Origin: Kordia sp965283645
GTDB taxonomy: Bacteria > Bacteroidota > Bacteroidia > Flavobacteriales > Flavobacteriaceae
Length of the DNA stretch: 64,000 nt
Assembly (NCBI RefSeq): GCF_965283645.1
Contig: NZ_CBDIPG010000001.1
Coordinates: 1,550,001-1,614,000 of the forward strand
Direction of reading: 5' to 3'
A model generated the notes under the pieces. That model was not told the DNA's origin and made no database searches. It saw only the letters and a program-made list of their open reading frames with translations. Positions 8,944 to 17,453 of this stretch are shown piece after piece. Numbering within the stretch: position 1 is the first letter of the stretch; the number at the start of each line of letters is the position of its first letter. Made by a program: the position numbers and the translations under genes.

Positions 8944-9819
8944 ATGAGTCAAACTACACAAAATATAAAGTCCGAACCTGCTGTACAAGTACCCAAAGTA
9001 ATTTTACACACAGGACGTTTTTTACAATTTATTTCCACTTCGCTTGCCGCTAAATATGCACAACGTTTGTTTATGACACCGTTAAAACACAAAATTCCAA
9101 AGCGTGAGTTTCATATGGACAAAGAAACGGAACAAACACAACTTGATGTGCCCGAAATTTTAAAAACGATAGTTGTATATCGTTATGGAAAAAGTGATAA
9201 AAAGATTTTATTAGCACATGGTTGGAGTGGACGCGGAACGCAACTAGTTAAAATTGCAGCTCATTTTCTAAACTTAGGATATGAAATTATCAGTTTTGAT
9301 GCGCCAGCTCATGGAAAAGCCCTAGGTTCAACGACTTCCATGCCCGAATTTATTGAATCGATTCATGAAATAGAACAACATTATGGTCCTTTTGAATTTG
9401 CTATTGGACATAGTTTGGGCGGAATGGCGTTGCTAAATGCGGTTCGTGAAGGTTTTAAAGTTAAAAGACTTGTTACCATTGGTGCTGCAGATGTGATTAC
9501 CGATATTATTCAACATTTTACACGTACACTTACGTTGAAAGATGAAGTTGGAATAAAGATGAAAGCAAATTTGGATAAGTTATTTGGGCGTGATATCGAT
9601 TATGCTTCTGCACATAATGCCGCAAAAAAAGTACATATTCCAACCTTAATTATTCATGATGAAAACGATGTAGATGTTCCTGTAAGTTGTGCACATGCTA
9701 TTTATAATGAACTATCTGACGGAAGTATTTATATTACTGAAAGATTAGGGCATAGAAGAATTCTCGGGAATAAAGATGTCATTCAAAAGATTGATACGTT
9801 TTTGTTGTCATCGAAATGA
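8944..9819 (+). CDS. Alpha/beta hydrolase
   Basis: This 291-residue protein has no signal peptide, so it is cytoplasmic. The oxyanion region is 'LLAHGWSGRGTQL', the nucleophile elbow is GHSLGG (Ser about residue 157), and the acid Asp is in 'IIHDENDVDVPV'. The catalytic His is in the C-terminal 'ERLGHRRILGN'. The substrate cannot be predicted. It is a single gene, followed by a long non-coding repeat region. Confidence 0.88.
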   Translation: MSQTTQNIKSEPAVQVPKVILHTGRFLQFISTSLAAKYAQRLFMTPLKHKIPKREFHMDKETEQTQLDVPEILKTIVVYRYGKSDKKILLAHGWSGRGTQLVKIAAHFLNLGYEIISFDAPAHGKALGSTTSMPEFIESIHEIEQHYGPFEFAIGHSLGGMALLNAVREGFKVKRLVTIGAADVITDIIQHFTRTLTLKDEVGIKMKANLDKLFGRDIDYASAHNAAKKVHIPTLIIHDENDVDVPVSCAHAIYNELSDGSIYITERLGHRRILGNKDVIQKIDTFLLSSK

Positions 9820-9854
9820 TGAATTTATTGATTTGAAAATATAAAATTATATAA

Positions 9855-9935
9855 CGTCATTATGAACAATAGTGAAGTAATTTGTTTCATAGCATGAGAT
9901 TGCTTCGTCGAAACTCCTCGTAGTGATGTGTGAAA
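9855..9935. repeat. Degenerate dispersed palindromic element
   Basis: The stretch carries 'GTCATTATGAACA' at one end and 'CTCGTAGTGATG' at the other, with 'GATTGCTTCGTC' inside. It resembles the better preserved element at 38226-38324, which also has GTCATTGCGAG / CTCGCAGTGAC ends and 'CGAAGCAATC'. It is non-coding. Confidence 0.4.
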
Positions 9936-9951
9936 TTTCGTTATGCTGTAC

Positions 9952-10785
9952 TTTTTTAGTATCAATTCAGTATTGCACAAATAATTACTCAAGTTTCTTT
10001 ACCTATCTTTTTTCTTGATGAAAAAAAACAAAAAAATCAATTCTGTCTGCAGGAAATTGCTAAGCAACATTCAGTATCTAAGCTACATGCGTTACGCTGT
10101 CGCGTCGCACTTCCGCTTGCTACTTCATTATTTCTTCAGACACACGCAAAACTATCATTGAACCTTTGAATAATCAAAACAAAACATCCAAACCGTTATA
10201 AATATTTGAAAATTAGCACATTTCGATATGTTGAACTTTGTGCTGAACTTGTTTCGGCATCAATTCAGTATTGCACAAATAATTACTCAAGTTTCTTTAC
10301 CTATCTTTTTTCTTGATGAAAAGAAACAAAAAAATCAATTCTGTCTGCAGGAAATTGCTGAGCAACATTCAGTATCTAAGCTACATGCGTTACGCTGTCG
10401 CGTCGCGCTTCCGCTTGCTACTTCATTATTTCTTCAAGCAGACGCAAAACTATCATTGAACTTTGAATAATGAAATTCAAAATAATCAAAACAAAACATC
10501 CAAATCGTTATAAATATTTGAAAATTAGCACATTTCGATATGTTGAACCTTGTGTTGAACTTTTTTAGTATCAATTCAGTATTGCACAAATAATTACTCA
10601 AGTTTCTTTACTTGTCTTTTTTCTTGATAAAAAAGAAACAAAAAATCAATTCTGTCTACAGGAAATTGCTAAGCAACATTCAGTATCTAAGCTACATGCG
10701 TTACGCTGTCGCGTCGCACTTCCGCTTGCTACTTCATTATTTCTTCAGACACACGCAAAACTATCATTGAACCTTTGAATTTTAA
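9952..10785. repeat. Three tandem copies of a ~300 bp non-coding repeat
   Basis: Copies start with ATCAATTCAGTATTGCACAA at 9961, 10259 and 10570 (periods 298 and 311). Each has a ~218 bp core containing an A-rich patch and the GC-richer 'GCGTTACGCTGTCGCGTCGC'. Copies one and two are followed by a ~75-90 bp linker ('AACATCCAAA', 'TTTCGATATGTTGAAC'); copy three lacks it. Copies differ by scattered substitutions and small indels. An 80-codon ORF in copy two is not conserved in the other copies, so I treat the whole array as non-coding. Confidence 0.85.
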
Positions 10786-10883
10786 ATTTTCACATCTCGC
10801 AAAAGCGAATAAAAAAAGAGCCAAAACCTACTACAGTCTTGACTCTTGAATCTAAAATTTATAATTCAACATTTGGTGTTTCT

Positions 10884-13286
10884 TTATCCAATAATATGAA
10901 TTTCAGAGAAATCTTTTGCTACAATCATAGCACCATTTTCATCAGTTTTTAAATCTGAAAGTGCTACAATTACGTTGTCTATTTGAACTTCTTTAGCTTT
11001 AAATGGTAATCCGTGAATGTTTAGTTTGAAGTTTTGATACGTGGTAATGTATTTTCCTTCTTTGTGTTGTTGAATGATGAGTTCGTTGGGTTTTCCTGTT
11101 AGTTTGAAGGTTCTCAGACTGTAACGACCTTTTGTATAATCGTAACCGTCATGTGCATCGTCAAATAGTTGCGAACGTTCTTTTCCTTCTTTGTAGTAAA
11201 CTTCTAGTGTTACTTCGTCAATCTTTTTCTCACCAACATATTGTTGTATTGGATATTTTGGAATGATCGCACCTTCTAATATAAAAAGCGGCATGCTATC
11301 AATTTCTGCATCAACCCATTTTTCTTTTCCGCCTTCTACAAATTCATCAGTCCAGTAGTTGTACCATTTTCCGCGTGGAATGTACATTCTACGACCTTTG
11401 GCATTTGGTTCTTGAATTGGGCATACTAATATTTTGTCTCCAAAAACAAATTCATCTGTTCTGTAATGCGTTTGATGATCTTCTTGATCGAACATTACCA
11501 ACGATTTTAATAACGGCGTTCCATGTTCTACTAAGTTCCAAAAAGCAGTATATAAGTATGGTAATAATTGATAACGTAATTCTACAAATTTTCGAACTAC
11601 ATCCGTAACATCTTCATCAAAAGCCCATGGTTCTTGATCGCCATGATCTCCCGAAGAATGCACTCTACAAAACGGGTGAAAGATTCCAAGTTGAATCCAA
11701 CGTGTGAATAATTCACCTTGTGGTTGTTCAGCAAATCCACCAATATCACTTCCCGCAAAGGAAAAACCTGACATTGCCATACGTTGCGCTTGTACGTTTG
11801 CAATCCATAAATGTTCCCAAGTTGCGACATTATCGCCTGTCCAAGTTGAAGTATAGCGTTGTGTTCCAGAATATGCCGCACGTGTGATGACAAACGGACG
11901 TTTTGGATAGTTAAACTTCTTTAGTCCTTGATACGTTGCACGTGCCATTTGCATTCCATAAACGTTGTGTGCTTTTCTGTGGCTACATGGGTTTCCATCA
12001 TAATCATGTCGGACATCATCTGGAAATGTTTTGTTTGGCACTTCCATTACGGCTGGCTCGTTCATATCATTCCAAACACCTTTGATTCCGATGTCTTCAA
12101 TCAATTCTTTAAATAATCCTGACCACCAATCGCGTACTTCTGGTTTGGTGAAATCGGGAAAGTAACATTCGCCTGGCCACACTTTTCCTTTCATGTACGG
12201 TCCATCGGCACGTTTACAGAAATAATCTTTATCTAATGCTTCTTTAAAAACATCGTACTCTTTGTCTATTTTAATTCCTGGATCAATAATCGCAACCGTT
12301 TTAAATCCATCTTCAGCGAGTTCTTTTACCATTCGTTTCGGATCTGGAAAATGATCTTTATTCCAAGTGAAACAACGGAAACCATCCATATAATCAATGT
12401 CTAAATAGATAGCATCACACGGAATTTTTAAGTCTCTAAATTTCTTTGTGATTTCTTTTACATTGCTTTCCGGATAGTAACTCCATTTACATTGATGATA
12501 GCCTAATGCCCATAATGGCGGCAATTGATGTGGTTTTCCGGTTAAGTCTGTATAACTTTCTACGACATCTTGCATTTGTGGACCGTAGATGAAATAGTAA
12601 TTCATTTCACCACCTTGCGCCCAAAAACTTGTTACATTTCTACGTTCATGTGCAAAGTCAAAATAACTTCTGAATGTATTGTCAAAAAAGATTCCGTAGG
12701 CTTTGTTATGATGCAAGCCTGTGTAAAACGGAATGGCTTTGTAGATTGGATCTGTATCTTTTCCGTATGCATACGAATCGGTTACCCAATTTTGAAAACG
12801 CTTTCCTTTTAGGTTTAAATGATCTGGCTTGTCTCCTAGTCCGAAGTAACTTTCACGCTCATTGACAGTTTTACTCATTTTTACGATGTTTCCACCATAT
12901 TCATAGCTTTCTTCCCAATGAAAACCTAATTCATCTTCATTAATCAGTGTATTGTCTATTGCATCATACAATCGAACACGCATGTTGTTTTTGGCAATAT
13001 GACAAATTAGTTTTGACGTTGTGATGATGTATTTTTCTTCGTCTTCTTCTATGGCTAAATGATTGTATCCCGTACTTGCATATTTTGTAATTGCATACGA
13101 AAAATCATTTTCAAAGGTTCCTGTAGTGGTATATCTAAAACGTAATACACTATCACGAACGATTCGCATTTGCATGACAACATCATTTTCTGCCGTAAAA
13201 TATAAAGTGTCTACGTCTTTGCGAAAGTTTATTATTTTGGATGGAAATAAATTTCCTTTGTTTTCTAATTCTGTATTTACAATCAT
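10884..13286 (-). CDS. Glycoside hydrolase family 31 (alpha-glucosidase-like)
   Basis: This 800-residue protein is the usual length for GH31 alpha-glucosidases. An N-terminal beta-sandwich (~1-230) precedes the TIM barrel. The nucleophile motif 'GVWNDMNEPAV' is at about residues 403-413 and the acid/base Asp is in 'TSTWTGDNVATWEH' (~482). Also seen are 'PPLWALGYHQCKWSYYPE' and 'FAGSDIGGFAEQP', and a C-terminal DUF5110-like beta domain ('EVYYKEGKERSQLFDDAHDGYDY'). It hydrolyses terminal alpha-linked glucose from oligosaccharides. No signal peptide is evident, so it is cytoplasmic, in keeping with a role beside glycogen genes. It is on the same strand as glgB, but a 608 bp gap suggests its own promoter. 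Confidence 0.93.
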   Translation of the reverse strand: MIVNTELENKGNLFPSKIINFRKDVDTLYFTAENDVVMQMRIVRDSVLRFRYTTTGTFENDFSYAITKYASTGYNHLAIEEDEEKYIITTSKLICHIAKNNMRVRLYDAIDNTLINEDELGFHWEESYEYGGNIVKMSKTVNERESYFGLGDKPDHLNLKGKRFQNWVTDSYAYGKDTDPIYKAIPFYTGLHHNKAYGIFFDNTFRSYFDFAHERRNVTSFWAQGGEMNYYFIYGPQMQDVVESYTDLTGKPHQLPPLWALGYHQCKWSYYPESNVKEITKKFRDLKIPCDAIYLDIDYMDGFRCFTWNKDHFPDPKRMVKELAEDGFKTVAIIDPGIKIDKEYDVFKEALDKDYFCKRADGPYMKGKVWPGECYFPDFTKPEVRDWWSGLFKELIEDIGIKGVWNDMNEPAVMEVPNKTFPDDVRHDYDGNPCSHRKAHNVYGMQMARATYQGLKKFNYPKRPFVITRAAYSGTQRYTSTWTGDNVATWEHLWIANVQAQRMAMSGFSFAGSDIGGFAEQPQGELFTRWIQLGIFHPFCRVHSSGDHGDQEPWAFDEDVTDVVRKFVELRYQLLPYLYTAFWNLVEHGTPLLKSLVMFDQEDHQTHYRTDEFVFGDKILVCPIQEPNAKGRRMYIPRGKWYNYWTDEFVEGGKEKWVDAEIDSMPLFILEGAIIPKYPIQQYVGEKKIDEVTLEVYYKEGKERSQLFDDAHDGYDYTKGRYSLRTFKLTGKPNELIIQQHKEGKYITTYQNFKLNIHGLPFKAKEVQIDNVIVALSDLKTDENGAMIVAKDFSEIHIIG

Positions 13287-13369
13287 GTTTGTTGTAAGAT
13301 TTAAGATATTATGTAAAAAAACGGAAAAGATTAGAGATTTGAAAGCTTTAAAAGCTTGATTTATTAACG

Positions 13370-13379
13370 ATAACGTTAT
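13370..13379. promoter_or_regulatory. Perfect palindrome upstream of the GH31 gene, candidate operator
   Basis: ATAACGTTAT lies 84 bp upstream of the GH31 start, inside 'TTAACGATAACGTTATAG'. A CG-centred AT-rich palindrome is the shape of LacI/GntR-type operators that control sugar genes. This is inference; no regulator gene is nearby. Confidence 0.35.
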
Positions 13380-13578
13380 AGTTGATTATAATTATTGAAA
13401 AGTGATTTTTTTAGAGGTTTTTTTATGATTTTCTGATTATTAGCGACTAAAACCTTTGTTTTGATAGTGATGAATTTCTGTTATTTGTTCTTCGCTGTTT
13501 GAAACTATTTTTTTGCCACAAATTCACAAATGGTAGTTTTGGTTGAAAAGGTTAGATGATTATTTAGCTGTTTCTGTC

Positions 13579-13598
13579 ATTCCTGCCGAAGCAGGAAT
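13579..13598. repeat. REP-like hairpin, copy 1
   Basis: ATTCCTGC-CGAA-GCAGGAAT is a perfect eight-base stem, preceded by 'GTC' and followed by 'CT'. The same unit occurs at 38179-38198 and 47971-47990 with different loops. Confidence 0.75.
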
Positions 13599-13894
13599 CT
13601 ACTTTTTGAATTACTATGTTATGTAATTAATATCTAAAAATTATACATTTTCGTTTTTTAAGCATTTCTCGATACAACGAATCCATGATTCGCCACTTGA
13701 AATGACGTTTAGAATTTATGATATGACAACTTCACATCGAGTGAATTTGAGTAACAAGTCTAAAAAATTACATTTATTCTTTCAAAGTACTTCTCCATAA
13801 CAATTCGCTTTAGCGAATTACTCAAAGTGAAGCTCACAATACCAATATACCATAAGCAACGCGATACAAAAAATACTATCAGGCAAAGCCGCGT

Positions 13895-15802
13895 CTAAAC
13901 ATACTTCAACACTACCATTCCTAACGGTGGAATCTTGATTTCTGCAGAATAGTTTCTGAACTGCCATTCTGTTTTATCAGAAGTTATTTTTTTGTTTACA
14001 AAATCGTGTGTTCCGTTGTATTTTTTGAGATCACTATTGAAGATTTCTTTTAGCGTTCCTGCAGTTGGCAAACCAATACGATAGTTTTCACGCGGAATTG
14101 GTGTCATGTTGCAGGCAATAATCAAGTCATTTTCAGGTTTTTTCCCTTTTCGGATGTATACCAAGACTGAGTTTTCAGCATCGTTGTAATCTATCCATTC
14201 AAAACCATCTGCTGTAAATTGCTTTTCGTGAAGTGCTTTTTCTTTTTTGTAGAGTTTATTTAAATCTTTGATTAAACTTTGAACGCCTTTGTGCACATCA
14301 TATTCTAGCAAATGCCAATCGAGACTTTGCTCAAAATTCCATTCTTCACTTTGCCCAAATTCACACCCTTGAAATAGTAAGTTTGCGCCTGGATGTGTAA
14401 ACATGTAACTGTACAATAAGCGTAAGTTTGCAAAACGTTGCCATTCATCACCTGGCATTCTTCCTAAGATGGAATGTTTTCCATAGACAACCTCATCATG
14501 CGAAAGCGGCAACATAAAGTTTTCCGTAAATGCATAGGTCATGCTGAATGTTAAATCGTTTTGATGGTGTTTTCTATAAATTGGTTCTTTCGCAAAGTAT
14601 TGCAACGTATCGTGCATCCAACCCATCATCCATTTCATTCCAAAACCAAGTCCACCAATTGAAGCTGGACGTGATACCATTGGAAATGATGTTGATTCTT
14701 CCGCAATGGTTTGTACATCTGGAAACATATTGTAAACAGCTTCGTTCATTTCTTTCATAAACGCAATTGCGTCTAAGTTTTCGCGTCCGCCAAATTGATT
14801 TGGTTCCCATTCGCCTTCATCACGAGAATAATCTAAGAATAACATGGAAGCAACTGCATCTACGCGCAAACCGTCTGCATGAAATTGATCGAGCCAAAAT
14901 ATTGCATTACTAATTAGGAATGATTTTACTTCGTTTCTTCCATAGTTAAAGATTAAACTTTTCCAATCAGGATGATAGCCTTTTCGTTTGTCTGGATGTT
15001 CGTATAAACACGTTCCATCAAAGAAACCGAGTCCGTGTGCATCTTCTGGAAAGTGCGACGGAACCCAATCTAAGATGATTCCGATGTCGTTTTGATGTAG
15101 TTTATCTACTAATAGTTTGAATTCTTCTGGAGTTCCAAATCGTGAGGTTGGCGCAAAGTATCCAACCAATTGATAGCCCCAACTTGGATCGTACGGATAT
15201 TCCATGACTGGCATCAATTCCACATGTGTGAAATTCATATCTTTTACATACTTCACCAATTCGTCTGCCAATTCTACATATGAAAGGAATTTGTTTTCTT
15301 CCAATTTACGTTTCCATGAACCTAAATGTACTTCATATACCGAATACGGCGCATCTAAGGCATTGTGTTTTTTACGCTTTTTCATCCACTTGGTATCTTT
15401 CCAATCATGCTCAGCATTCCAAACTACAGAAGCCGTTTTTGGTGGATGTTCGCAACGACGTGCATACGGATCTGCTTTTTCCGTTTTGATATCGTTGTGA
15501 TTGCTTTGTATTTTGTATTTATACGTACTTCCTTTTCCAACATTTGGAATGAATCCTTCCCAAATTCCACTTTCGTCCCAACGTACATTGAGTTGATGTT
15601 CGCCTTCGATCCAAAAGTTAAAATCACCAATGACAGAAACCGTTTTTGCACTTGGCGCCCAAACTGCAAAGTACGTTCCTTCTACACCATCGACAGTCAT
15701 CATGTGTGAACCGAATTTTTCGTAGAGCTTGTAATGTTTTCCAGCTTTGAATAGATTGATATCAAATTCTGAGAATAAACTATGTGAAACTACTTTTGCC
15801 AT
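13895..15802 (-). CDS. glgB: 1,4-alpha-glucan branching enzyme
   Basis: The protein has 635 residues from the ATG at 15802 (MAKVVSHSLFSEF), two bases after the maltokinase stop; a longer start at 15853 would overlap that gene by ~50 bp and adds no family sequence. A CBM48 domain lies in ~25-130, followed by a GH13_9 barrel. Motifs include 'DWVPSHFPEDAHGL', the nucleophile Asp in 'GLRVDAVASMLFLDY' (~312), the acid Glu in 'IAEESTSFPMVS' (~367) and 'LPLSHDEVVYGKHS'. It introduces alpha-1,6 branches into glycogen. It is the last gene of the glgE-mak-glgB run. Confidence 0.95.
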   Translation of the reverse strand: MAKVVSHSLFSEFDINLFKAGKHYKLYEKFGSHMMTVDGVEGTYFAVWAPSAKTVSVIGDFNFWIEGEHQLNVRWDESGIWEGFIPNVGKGSTYKYKIQSNHNDIKTEKADPYARRCEHPPKTASVVWNAEHDWKDTKWMKKRKKHNALDAPYSVYEVHLGSWKRKLEENKFLSYVELADELVKYVKDMNFTHVELMPVMEYPYDPSWGYQLVGYFAPTSRFGTPEEFKLLVDKLHQNDIGIILDWVPSHFPEDAHGLGFFDGTCLYEHPDKRKGYHPDWKSLIFNYGRNEVKSFLISNAIFWLDQFHADGLRVDAVASMLFLDYSRDEGEWEPNQFGGRENLDAIAFMKEMNEAVYNMFPDVQTIAEESTSFPMVSRPASIGGLGFGMKWMMGWMHDTLQYFAKEPIYRKHHQNDLTFSMTYAFTENFMLPLSHDEVVYGKHSILGRMPGDEWQRFANLRLLYSYMFTHPGANLLFQGCEFGQSEEWNFEQSLDWHLLEYDVHKGVQSLIKDLNKLYKKEKALHEKQFTADGFEWIDYNDAENSVLVYIRKGKKPENDLIIACNMTPIPRENYRIGLPTAGTLKEIFNSDLKKYNGTHDFVNKKITSDKTEWQFRNYSAEIKIPPLGMVVLKYV

Positions 15803-15804
15803 AT

Positions 15805-17430
15805 TTAGTGATTGATAATGTTTGTGATTCCTTTGAGTGGAATGACTGCCCAAAGTGGTCGTGAATTGAGTTCGTACCCAAGTTCATAGATTGCTTTTTC
15901 GAGCAATGAATATTTTAGTAAAAAGATGCGTTCTTGACTGTAGCCAATGTTCAGGTTTGCATCTTGAATTTTTGTGATGTATGTTTTTAAGAACACACCG
16001 ATGAAATATTTATATAACAATTCACCAGCTTCAAAGAGTTCGTCTTGTGTGTGTTTGTACTCGTCTTTATGATTAAATATTGTAGCGTAAATTGCGTAAT
16101 GAAAACTTCTAAATAATCCTGCTACATCTTTTAATGGTGGTTGTTTTACTTTTCGATCGCGAATGGTACTTTCGGGTTCACCTTCAAAGTCTAGAATGTA
16201 GAAATCATCATCTTTTACCAAAATTTGACCTAAGTGATAATCGCCATGCACTCTAATGCGTTCGCCTTTGAGTTTTGTCCAATCGAAATTTACCAAACGC
16301 TTTCTGATCACGTTTTTATTGTCTAAAAATTCTTGTGCAAGTGTTGCAGATAAACCTTCTAGTTTGTGCAAATTATTTTCAACCGTATTCAATCGATTTT
16401 GAAATTGATACAGTAATCTGTTTTTTAGCCAAACCGTGTAATCACCGTTAAAATGTGTTGGTGTAAATGCAGTTTCTTCAAATTCACTTCCTAGTGCAAT
16501 GTGCATTTCTGCGGTTCGTTCTGCTAATGTTTGAATTTTCAAAAATAGATTCAATCCAACCCAATCAATAATTCTTGGTGATACATCACGAATGCATAAT
16601 CGTAAAAAAAGTTTTGTTTCAGGTAGTTCATGTATATCAATATTTTTCGTTTCAAGATTTAGAAATACTTTGTGTAATTCTTTCAACATGTATTCCCACG
16701 CATCACCTTCATTCGGCACCATTTCTTGCATGAGTCCGATGGTGATATTATCTTTTTCAGAATCAACAATACTCAAACTTCCCAAATAGGCAGGTGTATT
16801 TTTGAATTGTTTTTTTTCTGATAGAAAACGACTCATTTCGTAGTCAGGATTTTTGTTTGCGTAGATTCTTCGGAAAAATTTCAACACACAACTTTCATTG
16901 TATACAATGGACGTGTTACTTTGCTCCAAGCCCATAAAACGTGACGATTTGTATTCATCGTTAAATTGTAAGCTTTTATGATATTGCACACGTGTTTGAT
17001 CGTTTGGAGTTGCTGTTTGAATGCGCTCAAAAACCAGTTTACGAAAGGCTTCTAAGTTGATCGCATCAATGATGAAACCTTCTTGATTTTTGATACTTAT
17101 TGGTAAGATTCTGTCTTCTTGTGCAAAACTTTCATCCGACACAAACGCAATCGGCAAGAAGTAATGTTGATAAAATGCTTCTTCAAAGTTTACTTCTAGT
17201 ATTAAACCATAATAGACTTCACCATGTTGTTGAATTCGGAAATATTCCGAGAGTTCAATGTATTTTAGTTTGCTTGCCTTTCCACCGTACCAACGTTGTT
17301 TTATGATATAATCTTCCAACACATCTGACAAAAATGCGTTGACAAATGCTTTGTTTTCTAATAATTCTTCCCAAGAATCATTGAAGTTGTATGTAGAATT
17401 CAGATTGGTTTTGGTGGTTTTCTTAGTCAT
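15805..17430 (-). CDS. Maltokinase-like phosphotransferase (Mak/Pep2 family)
   Basis: This 541-residue protein contains the kinase loop 'IRVHGDYHLGQILVKDDDFYILDFEGEPES' (~395-417) with the HGD and DFEGEP motifs of maltokinases. The N-terminal cap 'NAFLSDVLEDYIIKQRWYGGKASKL' is also typical. It would phosphorylate maltose with ATP to maltose-1-phosphate, the donor used by GlgE. It stands alone rather than fused to trehalose synthase, and no treS is present in this window. It lies between glgE (23 bp gap) and glgB (2 bp gap), clearly one transcript. Confidence 0.85.
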   Translation of the reverse strand: MTKKTTKTNLNSTYNFNDSWEELLENKAFVNAFLSDVLEDYIIKQRWYGGKASKLKYIELSEYFRIQQHGEVYYGLILEVNFEEAFYQHYFLPIAFVSDESFAQEDRILPISIKNQEGFIIDAINLEAFRKLVFERIQTATPNDQTRVQYHKSLQFNDEYKSSRFMGLEQSNTSIVYNESCVLKFFRRIYANKNPDYEMSRFLSEKKQFKNTPAYLGSLSIVDSEKDNITIGLMQEMVPNEGDAWEYMLKELHKVFLNLETKNIDIHELPETKLFLRLCIRDVSPRIIDWVGLNLFLKIQTLAERTAEMHIALGSEFEETAFTPTHFNGDYTVWLKNRLLYQFQNRLNTVENNLHKLEGLSATLAQEFLDNKNVIRKRLVNFDWTKLKGERIRVHGDYHLGQILVKDDDFYILDFEGEPESTIRDRKVKQPPLKDVAGLFRSFHYAIYATIFNHKDEYKHTQDELFEAGELLYKYFIGVFLKTYITKIQDANLNIGYSQERIFLLKYSLLEKAIYELGYELNSRPLWAVIPLKGITNIINH

Positions 17431-17453
17431 GATTCTTGGTGATTTTACAGCAT

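Larger units (their letters stand above)
13287..13894. other. 608 bp non-coding gap with palindromic repeats
   Basis: No ORF with convincing composition is present. It contains the GH31 promoter region at its low end, one REP-like hairpin (13579-13598), and degraded palindromic stretches such as 'TTCTCGATACAACG...CACTTGAAATGACG' (about 13664-13710) and 'AATTCGCTTTAGCGAATT' (about 13803-13820). Confidence 0.6.

Noticed and set aside
10228..10470. 80-codon ORF inside the three-copy repeat
   Set aside because: The other two copies of the repeat have frame-breaking indels or stops in the same stretch, so coding is not conserved.
15803..15853. 17-codon N-terminal extension of glgB
   Set aside because: It lies within the maltokinase coding sequence and has no GlgB similarity; the ATG at 15802 fits the 2-bp operon spacing.
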